DNA of 64,000 bases, taken from positions 18,558,413 through 18,622,412 of the forward strand of contig OY804589.1 in NCBI GenBank assembly GCA_963680875.1, written 5' to 3'. A model generated the notes under the pieces. That model was not told the DNA's origin and did not search any database. It was given only the letters and a program-made list of their open reading frames with translations. This stretch comes from Bathymodiolus brooksi. Taxonomy: Eukaryota > Mollusca > Bivalvia > Mytilida > Modiolidae. Shown here piece by piece: positions 1-11,040 of the stretch. The position numbers and the translations under genes were made by a program. Numbering within the stretch: position 1 is the first letter of the stretch; the number at the start of each line of letters is the position of its first letter.

Positions 1-37
1 CGTCACCCGTAGGGCTTCCCCTGGAAGGGTTGGGTGC

Positions 38-47
38 GCGCATGCGC
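38..47. promoter_or_regulatory. NRF1-like palindrome at left terminus
   Basis: GCGCATGCGC is the core of the NRF1 recognition sequence. It sits at the outer end of the left foldback arm and is mirrored at 9511-9520. The match is seen directly; binding is inference. Confidence 0.4.
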
Positions 48-246
48 GATCTGAAGAAATCAAAAATGAATTTATTTAATCTAAAAGAGGATTGAAATGT
101 TTTATAGTACCAACCAATAATATCACTGGAAATTGAACCAATCAGAAGTCGCCATTGACGGCCGATTATCCAATCAGATTGTAAGAAGAGGGGTGTCTTC
201 CTTTACGTCCGCGTCATATAGCCATAGGAAACTATCCCTTGGATTT

Positions 247-264
247 CGCATGCGCAACCGGAAG
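247..264 (+). promoter_or_regulatory. NRF1-like site next to an ETS site
   Basis: GCATGCGCA is followed directly by ACCGGAAG, an ETS (GABPA-type) core. The same pair appears mirrored at about 9228-9245 in the right arm. Confidence 0.35.
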
Positions 265-532
265 TTGTGCAACACCTGTAGTAGTAAGCAATATTGGTTT
301 CAGTGTTCTCTACGACGTCCGCGTCCTATATTTAGCATGGTTACTACACTAGCCCTGGTTATCTGCCCCTTTTATTTTCGTATTGTGTGTATATAGGTTG
401 TGTAGTACTCCAAGGGTGTCTCCGTTCTCACTGTGGTATTTCTAAGAGTCAATCAGTAAATATGACTTCTCCGTCCAACTACTTAGTCGTGACGTTCTAT
501 TTATAAACTTTGTGTAAAACCGCATTCATCGA

Positions 533-676
533 TGACGTCACAGTAAACATGACGTCACAACGTTGCACGAGACGTTCTCTGCCAAATTACTTAGTCATGA
601 CGTCATATCATTGGAATGTGAGACAAAACATACTAACCTGACGTTGGTGAATGAACGACAAAATAACGTGACGTCA
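533..676. promoter_or_regulatory. Cluster of four full CRE palindromes (left arm)
   Basis: The perfect CREB/ATF palindrome TGACGTCA occurs at 533-540, 550-557, 598-605 and 669-676. The right arm keeps the four at 8784-8927. Function is inferred only from the motif. Confidence 0.45.
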
Positions 677-981
677 TGCACGAATTGTCCCTACCTTATT
701 TCTACGTTTATTCCATTGGATGTCGATAAATTTGGGGCAGTTTTTTTTTTATTGTTTTTTAACTTTTTGTCAGCTGAACATTTTTTTTTCAAATACGCGT
801 TACTGGTTTGAAATTTAACAAAAAAAAAATTTCGAGTACCGTAAATATTTCATTCGCCAAGGATGGTTACCTGTGACCGAAGGTCACTTGACCCCAACGT
901 CACCCGAGGCATTTCCCCATAATGCATCACTATACGTCATAATAAATTATCCCGATAGGTAGCATTACTATCTCGTAATTT

Positions 982-1165
982 CGTAACTTTTTTGTAACTT
1001 CTTACATTTTTCGTAACTTCGTACATTTTTCATAACTTCGTACCTTTTCGTAACTTCGTACCTTTTTCGTAATTTCGTACCTTTTTCGTAATTTCGTACC
1101 TTTTTCGTGACTTCGGACCTTTTTTGGAGCTTAGTACCTTTTTCGTACCTTTTTCGTAACTTGTA
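982..1165 (+). repeat. Minisatellite, GTAACTTCGTACCTTTTTC-like units
   Basis: Roughly nine to ten imperfect copies of a 19-20-bp unit. The mirrored copy is at 8203-8460 and is longer, so array length changed after the arms formed. Confidence 0.8.
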
Positions 1166-1887
1166 GCCCTTTCATTTATCTATCGATCTATGGTACTTTC
1201 AAATCGATCTTCATCATTGATAGTATAGAATTAACTGTTAAGAATAGACCCTCACCCAGAAACTTGTTTTTAGGTTCGCCTAACTTCGTAGTGGACCCTT
1301 ACCCCTGTTGGCCTAGTGATCTCCGGCTATGGGAGCGAAAGCTCCCATATTAAATAATATGCATCCAATAAACATAGGAAACTGCCCCTTGCCCGCCATT
1401 TTATTTTCATAATTGCATTATTTATTTCAATAATTACATTTCTTACAAAAGTTTTCCACCACCACCACCTCTCTTGGATGTCCGCGTCCTATTATCCATT
1501 TTATTTTCATAATTACATTATTTATTTCAAAGATTGTAAGAATTGAACCAATCAGAAGAGGGGGTGACTTGTAATACGTCCGTGTCCGAACAATATATAC
1601 GGTGACAGAATCGTCATTGGCATTTTGTCTTTTTGACAGACCATGACCGTATTAACCTGCGAGCATTTTATTTTCATTATCCGCGTCCTATAACCTTATG
1701 ATTTTCTACGAACTTGCCCTTTTACTGGTTATCTGCCCCTTCCCCACCATTTTATTTTCATTATCCGCGTCCTATAACCTTATTATTTTCTACGAACTAG
1801 CCCTTTCACTGGTTATCTGCCCCTTCCCCGCCATTTTATTTTCATAATTACATTATTTATTTCAATAATTACATTCCTTACAAAAGT

Positions 1888-2000
1888 TTGCCACCACCAC
1901 CACTAACAACACCACCACCTCCACCACCACCACCACCACCTCCTCTTCCACCACCACCACCACCACCTCCTCCAACACCACCACCACCACCACCCATCTT
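1888..2000 (+). repeat. (CCA)n/(CCT)n microsatellite
   Basis: Low-complexity trinucleotide tract, which would read as poly-proline. Its mirrored partner is the longer (GGT)n tract at 7338-7526. Confidence 0.9.
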
Positions 2001-2024
2001 TTCACTATTCAACTTACTTTTCCC

Positions 2025-2785
2025 TGTATTTTCCATCTCTTTTCACATTTCAACTTACTTTTTTTCCTTGTTTTCCATATCATTTCACTAATCAACATAT
2101 CTTTCTTTCATAATTTCCAAAGCATTTCACTATTCAATTTACTTTTCTTCCATATTTTCCATATTTTCCATATCATTTCACTATTTTCTTCCATATTTTC
2201 CATATTATTTCACAATTTTCTTCCGTATTTCCCAAATCTTTTTACTATTCGACTTACATTTCTTCCATATTTTCCATATCATTTCACTATTCAACCTACT
2301 TTTCTTCCATATTTTTCATATCTTTTCACAATTTTCGTATGTATTTTCCAAATCATTTTACTATTCAACTTACTTTTCTTCCATATTTTCCATATCATTT
2401 CACTATTCAACCTACTTTTCTTCCATATTTTTCATATCTTTTCACAATTTTCTTCTGTATTTTCCAAAACATTTCACTATTCAGCTTGGGTTTCTTCCAT
2501 ATTTTCTCTATCATTTCACAATTTTCTTCTGTATTTTCCAAATCTTATCACTATTCAACTTGGGTTTGTTCCTTATTTTTCATATCATTTCACAATTCAA
2601 CTTGGGTTTCTTCCATATTTTTCATATCTTTTCACTATTCAACTTACATTTCTTCCATATTTTCCCGATCTTTTCACTATTCAACTTACTTTTCTTTTGT
2701 ATTTTCCAAATCTTTTCACTATTCAACTTCCTTTTCTTTTGTATTTTCCAAATCTTTTCACTATTCAACTTACTTTTCTTCATTT
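2025..2785 (+). repeat. 42-bp satellite block, left arm
   Basis: Degenerate tandem units built on TTTCCATATCATTTCACTA and TTCAACTTACTTTTCTTCC. The same family appears inverted at 6700-7330 and at 5318-5590 in the spacer. The Phe/Ser-rich open frames here are repeat translations. Confidence 0.85.
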
Positions 2786-3399
2786 CTTACTCACCCACTT
2801 ACATAACTCACTCAATGTTATTCGCAACATAATTAAGTTTTAAAATTCTCCTGTGATTCAAATTTATTTCAAAGAATTCCCATTGCTCTAAAATATATTG
2901 TGTTCTCCAGCTATTTGAAAAGAGTATTGGGCAATGTTTTCCAGTTATCAGAAACAAGCATTAACAGATATGATATCTCCTTTATGTACAAACTGCCATT
3001 ATATAACTGTAATATTGTTGAATGTGGCATTAAAAAACATCAACCTAATCTTTTATTTACAAAGACATATACCTACCTACCTATCTATCTACATCTTTAT
3101 GAGAATTATAGATTTTATTCAATTTTGGCTAGTTATTTTCCTATCTTGATGAGTTTCAGATTTCCACAATCAAATTTATTTTACATAACAGCCTACCACA
3201 GTGCTCTATTTTTAGAGCAGTACGAAAACTTACTTCCTGAACAGGGCTTTAGTATATATTTATCTGCCAAAGGCAAGCAAATATCTGTATATAAGTTTAA
3301 ATATATCTATTTTCCTTCCAAGGGCAAGTAACTCTCTGTATATAAGTGTAACAATCGATTTCCAAATAGCCATTTCTTGATACGTATTATATAGTATTT

Positions 3400-3800
3400 C
3401 TCTTTCTGCATAGGTATATGTCCACATACAGAGTTGTAACTTATTCCTCCACATAAAGAGTTATGGCCCCTACTGCAGTGTTAAACCTCCACACACAGGG
3501 TTATGCCCCCCTACGGCAGTTTTATCCCCACATAAATAGTTATGTCCTCTACTGCAGTGTTAAACCTCCACACACAGGGTTATGTACCCCTACTGTAGTA
3601 TTATCCTTGCACATACAGAGTTGTAACTTATTCCTCCACATAAAGAGTTATGTTCTCTACTGCTGTGTTAAACCTCCACATAAAGAGTTATTTCTCCTAC
3701 TTTAATATTATCCTTGCACATACAGAGTTGTTACTTATTCCCCACATAAAGAGTTATGTCCCCTATTACAGATTTACCCATTCAGATACAGAGTTATTCC
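3400..3800 (+). repeat. Degenerate repeats of CACATAAAGAGTTATG type
   Basis: Seven to nine irregular copies of a 40-60-bp unit combining CCTCCACATAAAGAGTTATG with CTACTGCAGTGTTAAACC. The mirrored copy is at about 5660-6060. Confidence 0.7.
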
Positions 3801-3827
3801 CCCTTACTGTAGGGCATAATGTAAACT

Positions 3828-4357
3828 GCTGTTCTGTGCTCCCGGAAGTGATGTCATAACCGGAAGTGACGTCAGTCAGGTAACCGGAAGTGACGTCAGT
3901 CACGTAACCGGAAGTGACATCAGTCACGTAACCGGAAGTGACGTCAGTCACGTGAACGGAAGTGACCCCCATAACCGGAAGTCACGTCAGTCATGTGACC
4001 GAAAGTGACGTCACAGGAAATAACGTAATTTTCCCGCGCTTTTTTCTTGTTGTTTATCGTTCGATTTACGGTTTCTGCTTTGATTATTCCTTTGGTATCT
4101 TTTGGTCATTGTGTTGTTTGTCATTCGATTTACGGTTTCTGATTATTCGTTTAGTATCCTCTCGTTTTCCGTGTATGGGGACATTTTGTACTACTACTAT
4201 AGTAAGAAAAAAGCGCGGGGAAAATAACGTCATTTCCTGTGACGTCACTTTCGGTCACGTGACTGACGTCACTTCCGGTTATGGGGTCACTTGCGGTAAC
4301 GTGACTGACGTCACTTCCGGTTATGACATCACTTCCGGTAGCACAGAGCAACAGCAG
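3828..4357. repeat. Nested inverted repeat carrying an ETS-CRE array
   Basis: The left part (about 3828-4050) has seven units of about 24 bp combining CCGGAAGTGACGTCA with GTCACGTGA-like sequence, then TTTTCCCGCGC. The right part (about 4200-4357) carries the same motifs inverted, starting from GCGCGGGGAAAA. The loop contains two copies of TTCGATTTACGGTTTCTG, related to the retroelement 3' UTR seen elsewhere in the window. The motifs resemble composite ETS/CRE, E-box and E2F sites of housekeeping promoters; this is motif recognition, not proof of activity. Confidence 0.7.
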
Positions 4358-4359
4358 CG

Positions 4360-5310
4360 GCAATACTCACAGAGTAATGATGAAGAATCCTATTATATTT
4401 TGAAAACCAATAATCCGTTTTGTTTTTGTTTTGAGAACCTCTATACTGTAAAGTATTTTATGTAATATAGTCACTCCTATTGTTGTCTGTGTCACGTAAA
4501 CAGGATCCACGCATGTAATACTATAAACATTTTAATTGGACACTAGTTAGTTAATGATGACTTTTTTTATGAATGATGGGAAATGTTTTACTACATAGTA
4601 TCAGATAAAAATGGTGAAATGTATCAACGATCGTACAGTGTTATCAACCGTAGACGTTCATTGGTGGATGATCAGTAATTGGTCAAATTTATCAATATAT
4701 TTCAGCCTGGTAGTAGATTGGTAAGAAAATTCATATTTAATCTCCAGCTTTTGTAGAGGAGCTAAGACCATCTCATTGAGCAACATTGTATTAATGTGGT
4801 TGCTTTGAGAAGCTATAACATGCTGTAGTATGGATAGTAAAAATACCTTCTGGGCCGAAAATGAAAATTTAGGAAAATAATAAAACTTGTAAAAAAAATA
4901 GATTCTGTGACGAAAATGATTTTTTTTTTTTTAAAGTATGGGAAAATGATACGAGGAAAATGACGTCACGTACGCGGAAAACAAGCTACGTTGCATTTCA
5001 AACGTTGCAGTTTGAAAAAGTACGGTAAAATGAAATTTCTTATGACGTCATGTACGCGGAAAACAAGTAACGTTGCAAGTTATATTCGTTTTACAGAGTT
5101 TTAATATGTTTATATAGATTTCACTGTTCTGAGAGTAAACACCACAATACCATAGTCATGGCGTATGAAGTTAGGAGTTTAATCATTCTTTTATATTTCC
5201 AGAATTAGCAAAACAGAATTAATCTTGGAAAATCAGCAAACATGGAGAGAAAAACATTCTGATTTTAAAGAATCATTAGAAACAATGAAAAAAAAAGATA
5301 AGGAACATAT
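4360..5310. other. Foldback spacer, no gene recognised
   Basis: AT-rich sequence. It contains two direct copies of TACGCGGAAAACAAG preceded by TGACGTCA and followed by ACGTTGCA (about 4958-5075). Nothing else is recognised. Confidence 0.6.
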
Positions 5311-5317
5311 GGAAGAA

Positions 5318-5590
5318 AGGAACGTTGAATAGTAATAAGATTTGGAAAGTATGGAAGAAAAATCAGTTGAATAGTGAAATGATATGGAAAATATGGAAGA
5401 AAGCCAAGTTGAATAGTCAAAAGATATGGAAAATATGGAAGAAAGCCAAGTTGAATAGTGAAAAGATATGGAAAATACAGAAGAAACCAAAGTTGAATTG
5501 TGAAATAATATGGAAAATATGGAAGAAAGGTAAGTCGAATAGTGAAAAGATTTGGAAAATACAGAAGAAAATTGTGAAAAGATATGAAAA
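5318..5590 (-). repeat. 42-bp satellite block inside the spacer
   Basis: Six or so units of the same satellite as in both arms, in right-arm orientation, lying outside the main paired region. This suggests a local duplication or an intermediate during arm formation. Confidence 0.8.
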
Positions 5591-6699
5591 ATATGGAAAA
5601 GTATTTTTTTTTTTTACAAAACAATTAATACTGCCTGTAATTTATTTAAGCTTACATTATGCCCTACAGTAAGGGGGAATAAGTCTGTATCTGAAGGGGT
5701 AAATCTGTAATAGGGGGACATAACTCTTTATGTGGGGAATAAGTAACAACTCTGTATGTGCAAGGATAATATTAAAGTAGGGGAAATAACTCTTTATGTG
5801 GAGGTTTAACACAGCAGTAGAGAACATAACTCTTTATGTGGAGGAATAAGTTACAACTCTGTATGTGCAAGGATAATACTACAGTAGGGGTACATAACCC
5901 TGTGTGTGGAGATTTAACACTGCAGTAGGGGACATAACTATTCATGTGGGATAACACTGTCGTAGGGGGGAATAACCCTGTGTGTGGAGGTTTAACACTG
6001 CAGTAGAGGCCATAACTCTTTATGTGGAGGAATAAGTTACAACTCTGTATGTGGACATATACCTATGCAGAAAGAGAAATACTATATAATACGTATCAAG
6101 AAATGGCTATTTGGAAATCGATTGTTACACTTATATACAGAGAGTTACTTGCCCTTGGCAGGAAAATAGATATATTTAAACTTATATACAGATATTTGCT
6201 TGCCTTTGGCAGGTACATATATACTAAAACCCTGTTCAGGAAGTAAGTTTTCTTACTGCTCTAAAAATAGAACACTGTGGTAGGCTGTTATGTAAAATAA
6301 ATTTGATTGTGGAAATCTGAAACTCATCAAGATAGGAAAATAACTAGCCAAAATTGAATAAAATCTATAATTCTCATAAAAATGTAGATAGTTAGGTAGG
6401 TAGGTATATGTCTTTGTAAATGTAAATACAAGATTAGGTTGATGGTGTTTAATGCCACATTCAACAATATTACAGTTATATCATGGCAGTTTGTACATAA
6501 AGGAGATATCATATCTGTTAATGCTTGTTTCTGATAACTGGAAAACATTGCCCAGTACTCTTTTCAAATAGCTGGAAAACACAATATATTTTAGAGCAAT
6601 GGGAATTCTTTGAAATAAATTTGAATCACAGGAGAATTTTAAAACTTAATTATGCTGGGAATAACATTGAGTGAGTTATGTAAGTGGGTGAATAAGAAA

Positions 6700-7330
6700 T
6701 GAAGAAAAGTAAGTTGAATAGTGAAAAGATATGAAAAATATGGATGAAACCCAAGTTGAATTGTGAAATGATATGAAAAATATGGAAGAAACCCAAGTTT
6801 AATTGTGAAATGATATGAAAAATAAGGAACAAACCCAAGTTGAATAGTGATAAGATTTGGAAAATACAGAAGAAAATTGTGAAATGATAGAGAAAATATG
6901 GAAGAAACCCAAGCTGAATAGTGAAATGTTTTGGAAAATATAGAAGAAAATTGTGAGAAGATATGAAAAATATGGAAGAAAAGTAGGTTGAATAGTGAAA
7001 TGATATGGAAAATATGGAAGAGAAGTAAGTTGAATAGTGAAAAGATATGGAAAATATGGAAGAAACCCAAGTCGAATAGTAAAAAGATTTGGGAAATACG
7101 GAAGAAAATTGTGAAATAATATGGAAAATATGGAAGAAAATAGTGAAATGATATGGAAAATATGGAAAATATGGAAGTAAAGTAAATTGAATAGTGAAAT
7201 GCTGTGGAAATTATGAAAGAAAGATAAGTTGAATAGTGAAATGATATGGAAAACAAGGAAAAAAAGTAAGTTGAAATGTGAAAAGAGATAGAAAATACAG
7301 GGAAAAGTAAGTTGAATAGTGAAAAGATAG
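6700..7330 (-). repeat. 42-bp satellite block, right arm
   Basis: Mirrored counterpart of 2025-2785, with units containing TTGAATAGTGAAAAGATATG and GGAAAATATGGAAGAAA. Confidence 0.85.
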
Positions 7331-7337
7331 GGAAAAT

Positions 7338-7526
7338 GGGTGGTGGTGGTGGTGGTGGAGGAGGAGGTGGTGGTGGTGGTGGGGGTGGTGGTGTGGGTGG
7401 TGGTGGGGGGTGGTGGTGGGTGGTGGTGGTGGTGGTGGTGGTGGTGGTGGTGGAAGTGGTGGAAGTGGTGGAAGTGGTGGAAGTGGTGGAAGTGGTGGAA
7501 GTGGTGGAGGTGGTGGTGGTGGTGGC
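7338..7526 (+). repeat. (GGT)n microsatellite with GGTGGAAGT 9-mers
   Basis: Long G-rich trinucleotide tract that includes a run of GGTGGAAGT units at about 7450-7503. It is G-quadruplex-prone by composition and longer than its mirror at 1888-2000. Confidence 0.9.
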
Positions 7527-8202
7527 AAACTTTGTAAAAAATGTAATTATTGAAATAAATAATGTAATTATGAAAATAAAATGGTGGGGAAGGGGCAGAT
7601 AACCAGTAAAAGGGCAAGTTCGTAGAAAATTATAAGGTTATAGGACGCGAATAATGAAAATAAAATGCTCGCAGGTGAATATGTCATGGTCTGTCAAAAA
7701 GACAAAATGCCAATGACGATTCTGTCACCGTATATATTGTTCGGACACGGACGTATTACAAGTCACCCCCTCTTCTGATTGGTTCAATTCTTACAATCTT
7801 TGAAATAAATAATGTAATTATGAAAATAAAATGGTGGGGAGATAACCAGTGAAAGGGCTAGAAAATGATAATAGGACGCGGACATCCAAGAGAGGTGTTG
7901 GAAGTGGCAAACTTTTGTAAGAAATGTAATTATTGAAATAAATATTGCAATTATGAAAATAAAATGGCGGGCAAGGGGCAGTTTCCTATGTTTATAGGAT
8001 GCATATTATTTAATATGGGAACTTTCGTTCCCATAGCCGGAAGATCACTAGACCAACAAGGGTTAGGGTCCACTACGAAGTTAGGCGAAACTAAAAACAA
8101 GTTTCTGGGTGAGGGTCTATTCTTAACAGTTAATTCTATACTATCAATGACGAAGATCGATTTGAAAGTACCATAAATCGATAGATAAATGAAAGGGCTA
8201 CA

Positions 8203-8460
8203 AGTTACGAAAAAGGTACGAAAAAGGTACTAAGCTCCAAAAAAGGTCCAAAGTTACGAAAAAGGTACGAAATTACGAAAAAGGTACGAAGTTACGAAAA
8301 AGGTACGAAAAGGGTACGAAGTTATGAAAAATGTACGAAGTTATGAAAAATGTACGAAGTTACGAAAAAGGTACGAAGTTACAAAAAAGTTGCGAAATTA
8401 CGAACATGATACGAAGTTACGAAAAAGGTACGAAGATGTTACGAAATAAGTTACGAAAGG
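8203..8460 (-). repeat. Minisatellite, mirrored GTACGAAGTTACGAAAAAG units
   Basis: Right-arm counterpart of 982-1165, with more copies. The open frames over it are repeat translations. Confidence 0.8.
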
Positions 8461-8783
8461 CCTTGGTTATGAAGTTACCTAGTCACGAGATAGTAGCGCT
8501 ACCTATCGGGATAATTTATTATGACGTATAGTGATGCATTATGGGGAAATGCCTCGGGTGACGTTGGGGTCAAGTGACCTTCGGTCACAGGTAGCCATCT
8601 TTGGCGGATGAAATATTTACGGTACCCGAAAAAAATCTTTTGTTAAATTTCAAACCAGTAATGCGTATTTGAAAAAAAAATGTTCAGCTGACAAAAAGTT
8701 GAAAAACAATAATAAAAAAACTGCCCCAAATTTATCGACATCCAATGGAATAAACGTAGAAATAAGGTAGGGACATTCGTGCA

Positions 8784-8927
8784 TGACGTCACGTTATTTT
8801 GTCGTTCATTCACCAACGTCAGGTTAGTATGTTTTGTCTCACATTCCAATGATATGACGTCATGACTAAGTAATTTGGCAGAGAACGTCTCGTGCAACGT
8901 TGTGACGTCATGTTTACTGTGACGTCA
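8784..8927. promoter_or_regulatory. Cluster of four full CRE palindromes (right arm)
   Basis: TGACGTCA occurs at 8784-8791, 8855-8862, 8903-8910 and 8920-8927, mirroring the left-arm cluster. Confidence 0.45.
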
Positions 8928-9510
8928 TCGATGAATGCGGTTTTACACAAAGTTTATAAATAGAACGTCACGACTAAGTAGTTGGACGGAGAACGTCATG
9001 TTTACTGATTGACTCTTAGAAATACCACAGTGAGAACGGAGACACCCTTGGAGTACTACACAACCTATATACACACTATACGAAAATAAAGGGGCAAATA
9101 ACCAGGGCTAGTGTAGTAACCATGCTAAATATAGGACGCGGGGTTTCCTATGGTTATAGGACGCGGACGTCGTAGAGAACACCCCAACCAACATTGCTTA
9201 CTACTACTACTACAGGTGTTGCACAACTTCCGGTTGCGCATGCGAAATCCAAGGGATAGTTTCCTATGGTTATAGGACGCGGAAGTCGTAGAGAACACCT
9301 AATATATGAAAACAAAAGGGTAGTAGTTTCCTATGGTTATAGGACGCGGACGTAAAGGAAGACACCCCTCTTCTTACAATCTGATTGGATAATCGGCCGT
9401 AAATGGCGACTTCTGATTGGTTCAATTTCCAGTGATATTATTGGTTGGTACTATAAAACATTTCAATCCTCTTTTAGGTTAAATAAATTCATTTTTGATC
9501 CTTTCAGACC

Positions 9511-9520
9511 GCGCATGCGC
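9511..9520. promoter_or_regulatory. NRF1-like palindrome at right terminus
   Basis: Exact GCGCATGCGC, the mirror partner of bases 38-47. Both element ends therefore keep this site although the arms have diverged elsewhere. Confidence 0.4.
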
Positions 9521-9596
9521 GCACCCAACCCGTCCAGGGGACTAGAAAAACAACTCACTGATATTTTAAAACGTTGGATCTCAAACGTCGCGACTT

Positions 9597-9795
9597 TTGA
9601 AAAAGTACGGTAAAATAGTACGGGAAAAAGAACGGAGAAAAAGTACGGGAAAAATAAAAAAAAATAAAACGAAAAAAGTACGGGAAAAAAATACGGGGAA
9701 AAGAGTACGGGAAAAAGTACGAAAAAATAAAAAGTATGAGAAAAAAAAAGTACTGGAAAATACGGGGGAAAAGGGAGGGAAAAAGTCACGTGACT
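9597..9795 (+). repeat. Simple repeat, GTACGGGAAAAA-type
   Basis: Purine-rich irregular units of GTACGGGAAAAA and AAAAAGTACG. Open frames on both strands are repeat translations. Confidence 0.75.
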
Positions 9796-9827
9796 TCCGG
9801 TGACGTCACTTCCGGTCAAGCATGCGC
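9796..9827. promoter_or_regulatory. E-box/ETS/CRE/ETS motif cluster outside the foldback
   Basis: CACGTGACTTCCGG is followed by TGACGTCACTTCCGG, then GCATGCGCA at 9821. This is the same motif grammar as the array at 3838-4345, found about 250 bp beyond the right end of the paired arms. The element may therefore extend further right than the pairing shows. Confidence 0.4.
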
Positions 9828-9829
9828 AA

Positions 9830-10317
9830 TGGTCAGATCCTCTGGATCCTCTACATGGATCCTCCACAAATGCTAACTGAACTGTCCCCATATACTACTT
9901 TCTGGAAAATACTGGTAATATCGGTATTGTAGATACTGGAAGATTAGGTACGAAGTTGCGGAATGTACCTGCATATTGGGTTTTTTTTTGTCCTGTCTGT
10001 GCGTCTGTTATGAGAGGACGGACAGTGTATAGGGAGACCGGGAGAAAGGAGACTAGGGGCGGAAGAAAGGAGAAGAAGGGGGAGAGGAAAAAGAGGGAAG
10101 GGAGAAAGGTGAAGCGAGGTGGGAGAAATGAGAAAAGGGTGGGAGAATAAATTCACCAATGATAAAACAAGACATGTAGCGTAATATTTCTGAAAGTTGA
10201 ATTCATAATTTTAAATTAACGAATGTGGAACCCATTTCTAGTATTTTGATAAAAATGTAATTATTTATGTTTTAACTAGTATATTTTATTTCGTTATTGT
10301 CTTGTTTTTGTTCAGAA
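9830..10317. other. No gene recognised; GA-rich tract
   Basis: Contains a purine-rich simple sequence (about 10014-10145), otherwise unremarkable AT-rich DNA. Confidence 0.6.
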
Positions 10318-10797
10318 TAAATTCAGGATACTAAAGTTTCCAGTATTGTGTGTTTTACAATACTAGTATTACCAGTATTGCTGGATGAAGAATACTAGAG
10401 TTTCCAGTATTGTGTGCTTTACAATACTAGTATTACCAGTATTGGTGGATGAAGAATACTGGAGCTTCCAGTATCGTGTGTTTTACAATACTAGTATTAC
10501 CAGTATTGTTGGATGAAGAATACTGGAGCTTCCGGTATTGTGTATAGATCAACGATTCTGGTATTCCAGTATTGTAAATGCACGATACTGGTATATCCAG
10601 TATTGTATATATACGATACTGGATTTTCGGTATTGTAGCATTACAATACTGATATTTCTAGTATTGTACAGTGTTACGATACTGGTATTACCAGTATTGT
10701 AATATTTACAATACTGGTATTTCCAGTATTGTAAATATTATAATACTTGTAATACCAGTATTGTAAATATTACAATACTGGTAATACCAGTATCGCG
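10318..10797 (+). repeat. Palindromic minisatellite (ATACTGG/CCAGTAT)
   Basis: About 15 alternating copies of ACAATACTGGTATT and CCAGTATTGTA. Because the unit is nearly its own reverse complement, each copy can form a small hairpin. Early copies are spaced by GGATGAAGAATACT; later copies are pure. Confidence 0.85.
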
Positions 10798-10912
10798 GCC
10801 GACTGCTTCATATTATCATAAATAATATAATACAAATAAAACAAATAAAATTCACAACGAAAAATTCAACTATATTAAATTTTGGTGTGATTTAAATGTA
10901 ATTATAAGAAAT

Positions 10913-11040
10913 GAATGCATTTTTTTTGTAGTTTTATAGGCGTGTAAAAGTGTGGACCGAGGCACATTTAGCGTGCTTCATACAAAATGTGTTTCGGTCC
11001 ACGCTTTTGCATGCCAATAAAACTACCAAAAAATGCATTC
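10913..11040. mobile_element. Hairpin MITE-like element
   Basis: Near-perfect inverted repeat of about 128 bp. The left arm starts at GAATGCATTTTTTT and the right arm ends in AAAAAATGCATTC; the inner arms contain GTGTGGACCGAGGCAC and TTTCGGTCCACGC. It has no coding capacity. Confidence 0.75.

Larger units (their letters stand above)
15..3824 (+). repeat. Left arm of the giant inverted repeat
   Basis: This arm contains, in order: an NRF1-like terminus; a CRE cluster (533-676); a run of GTAACTTCGTACC-type minisatellite (about 982-1165); a (CCA)n tract (1888-2000); a 42-bp satellite (about 2025-2785); a unique stretch (2800-3400); and a degenerate 40-60-bp repeat built on CACATAAAGAGTTATG (about 3400-3800). 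The right arm carries the same blocks in reverse order. No gene is recognised. Confidence 0.85.
15..9544. mobile_element. Giant foldback (inverted-repeat) element, non-coding
   Basis: Bases 15-3824 reappear in reverse complement at 5652-9544, leaving a spacer of about 1.83 kb. Both ends carry the same block around GCGCATGCGC, and sequence identity stops outside it. The arms are diverged by substitutions and indels; for example the (CCA/GGT) tract is much longer in the right arm. This argues against a simple assembly duplication. I see no transposase, integrase or polymerase in any frame; all open frames are short or low-complexity. It could be a non-autonomous foldback transposon or a local palindromic duplication. 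The left edge lies only 14 bases into the window, so the left boundary and any target duplication cannot be judged well. Confidence 0.8.
5652..9544 (-). repeat. Right arm of the giant inverted repeat
   Basis: Reverse complement of 15-3824 with local length differences. Homology starts at the block around GCCCTACAGTAAGGGGGAAT and ends at the GCGCATGCGC block near 9520. The order of internal repeats mirrors the left arm. The low-complexity open frames in it (His/Pro- or Gly/Val-rich) are microsatellite translations. Confidence 0.85.

Noticed and set aside
6799..7617. 272-codon His/Pro/Phe-rich minus-strand open frame
   Set aside because: Covers a microsatellite and the 42-bp satellite only; low complexity throughout.
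15..9544. Assembly artefact (duplicated haplotype in reverse)
   Set aside because: Arms differ by many substitutions and by array lengths, and a unique nested structure occupies the centre. Not fully excluded without reads.
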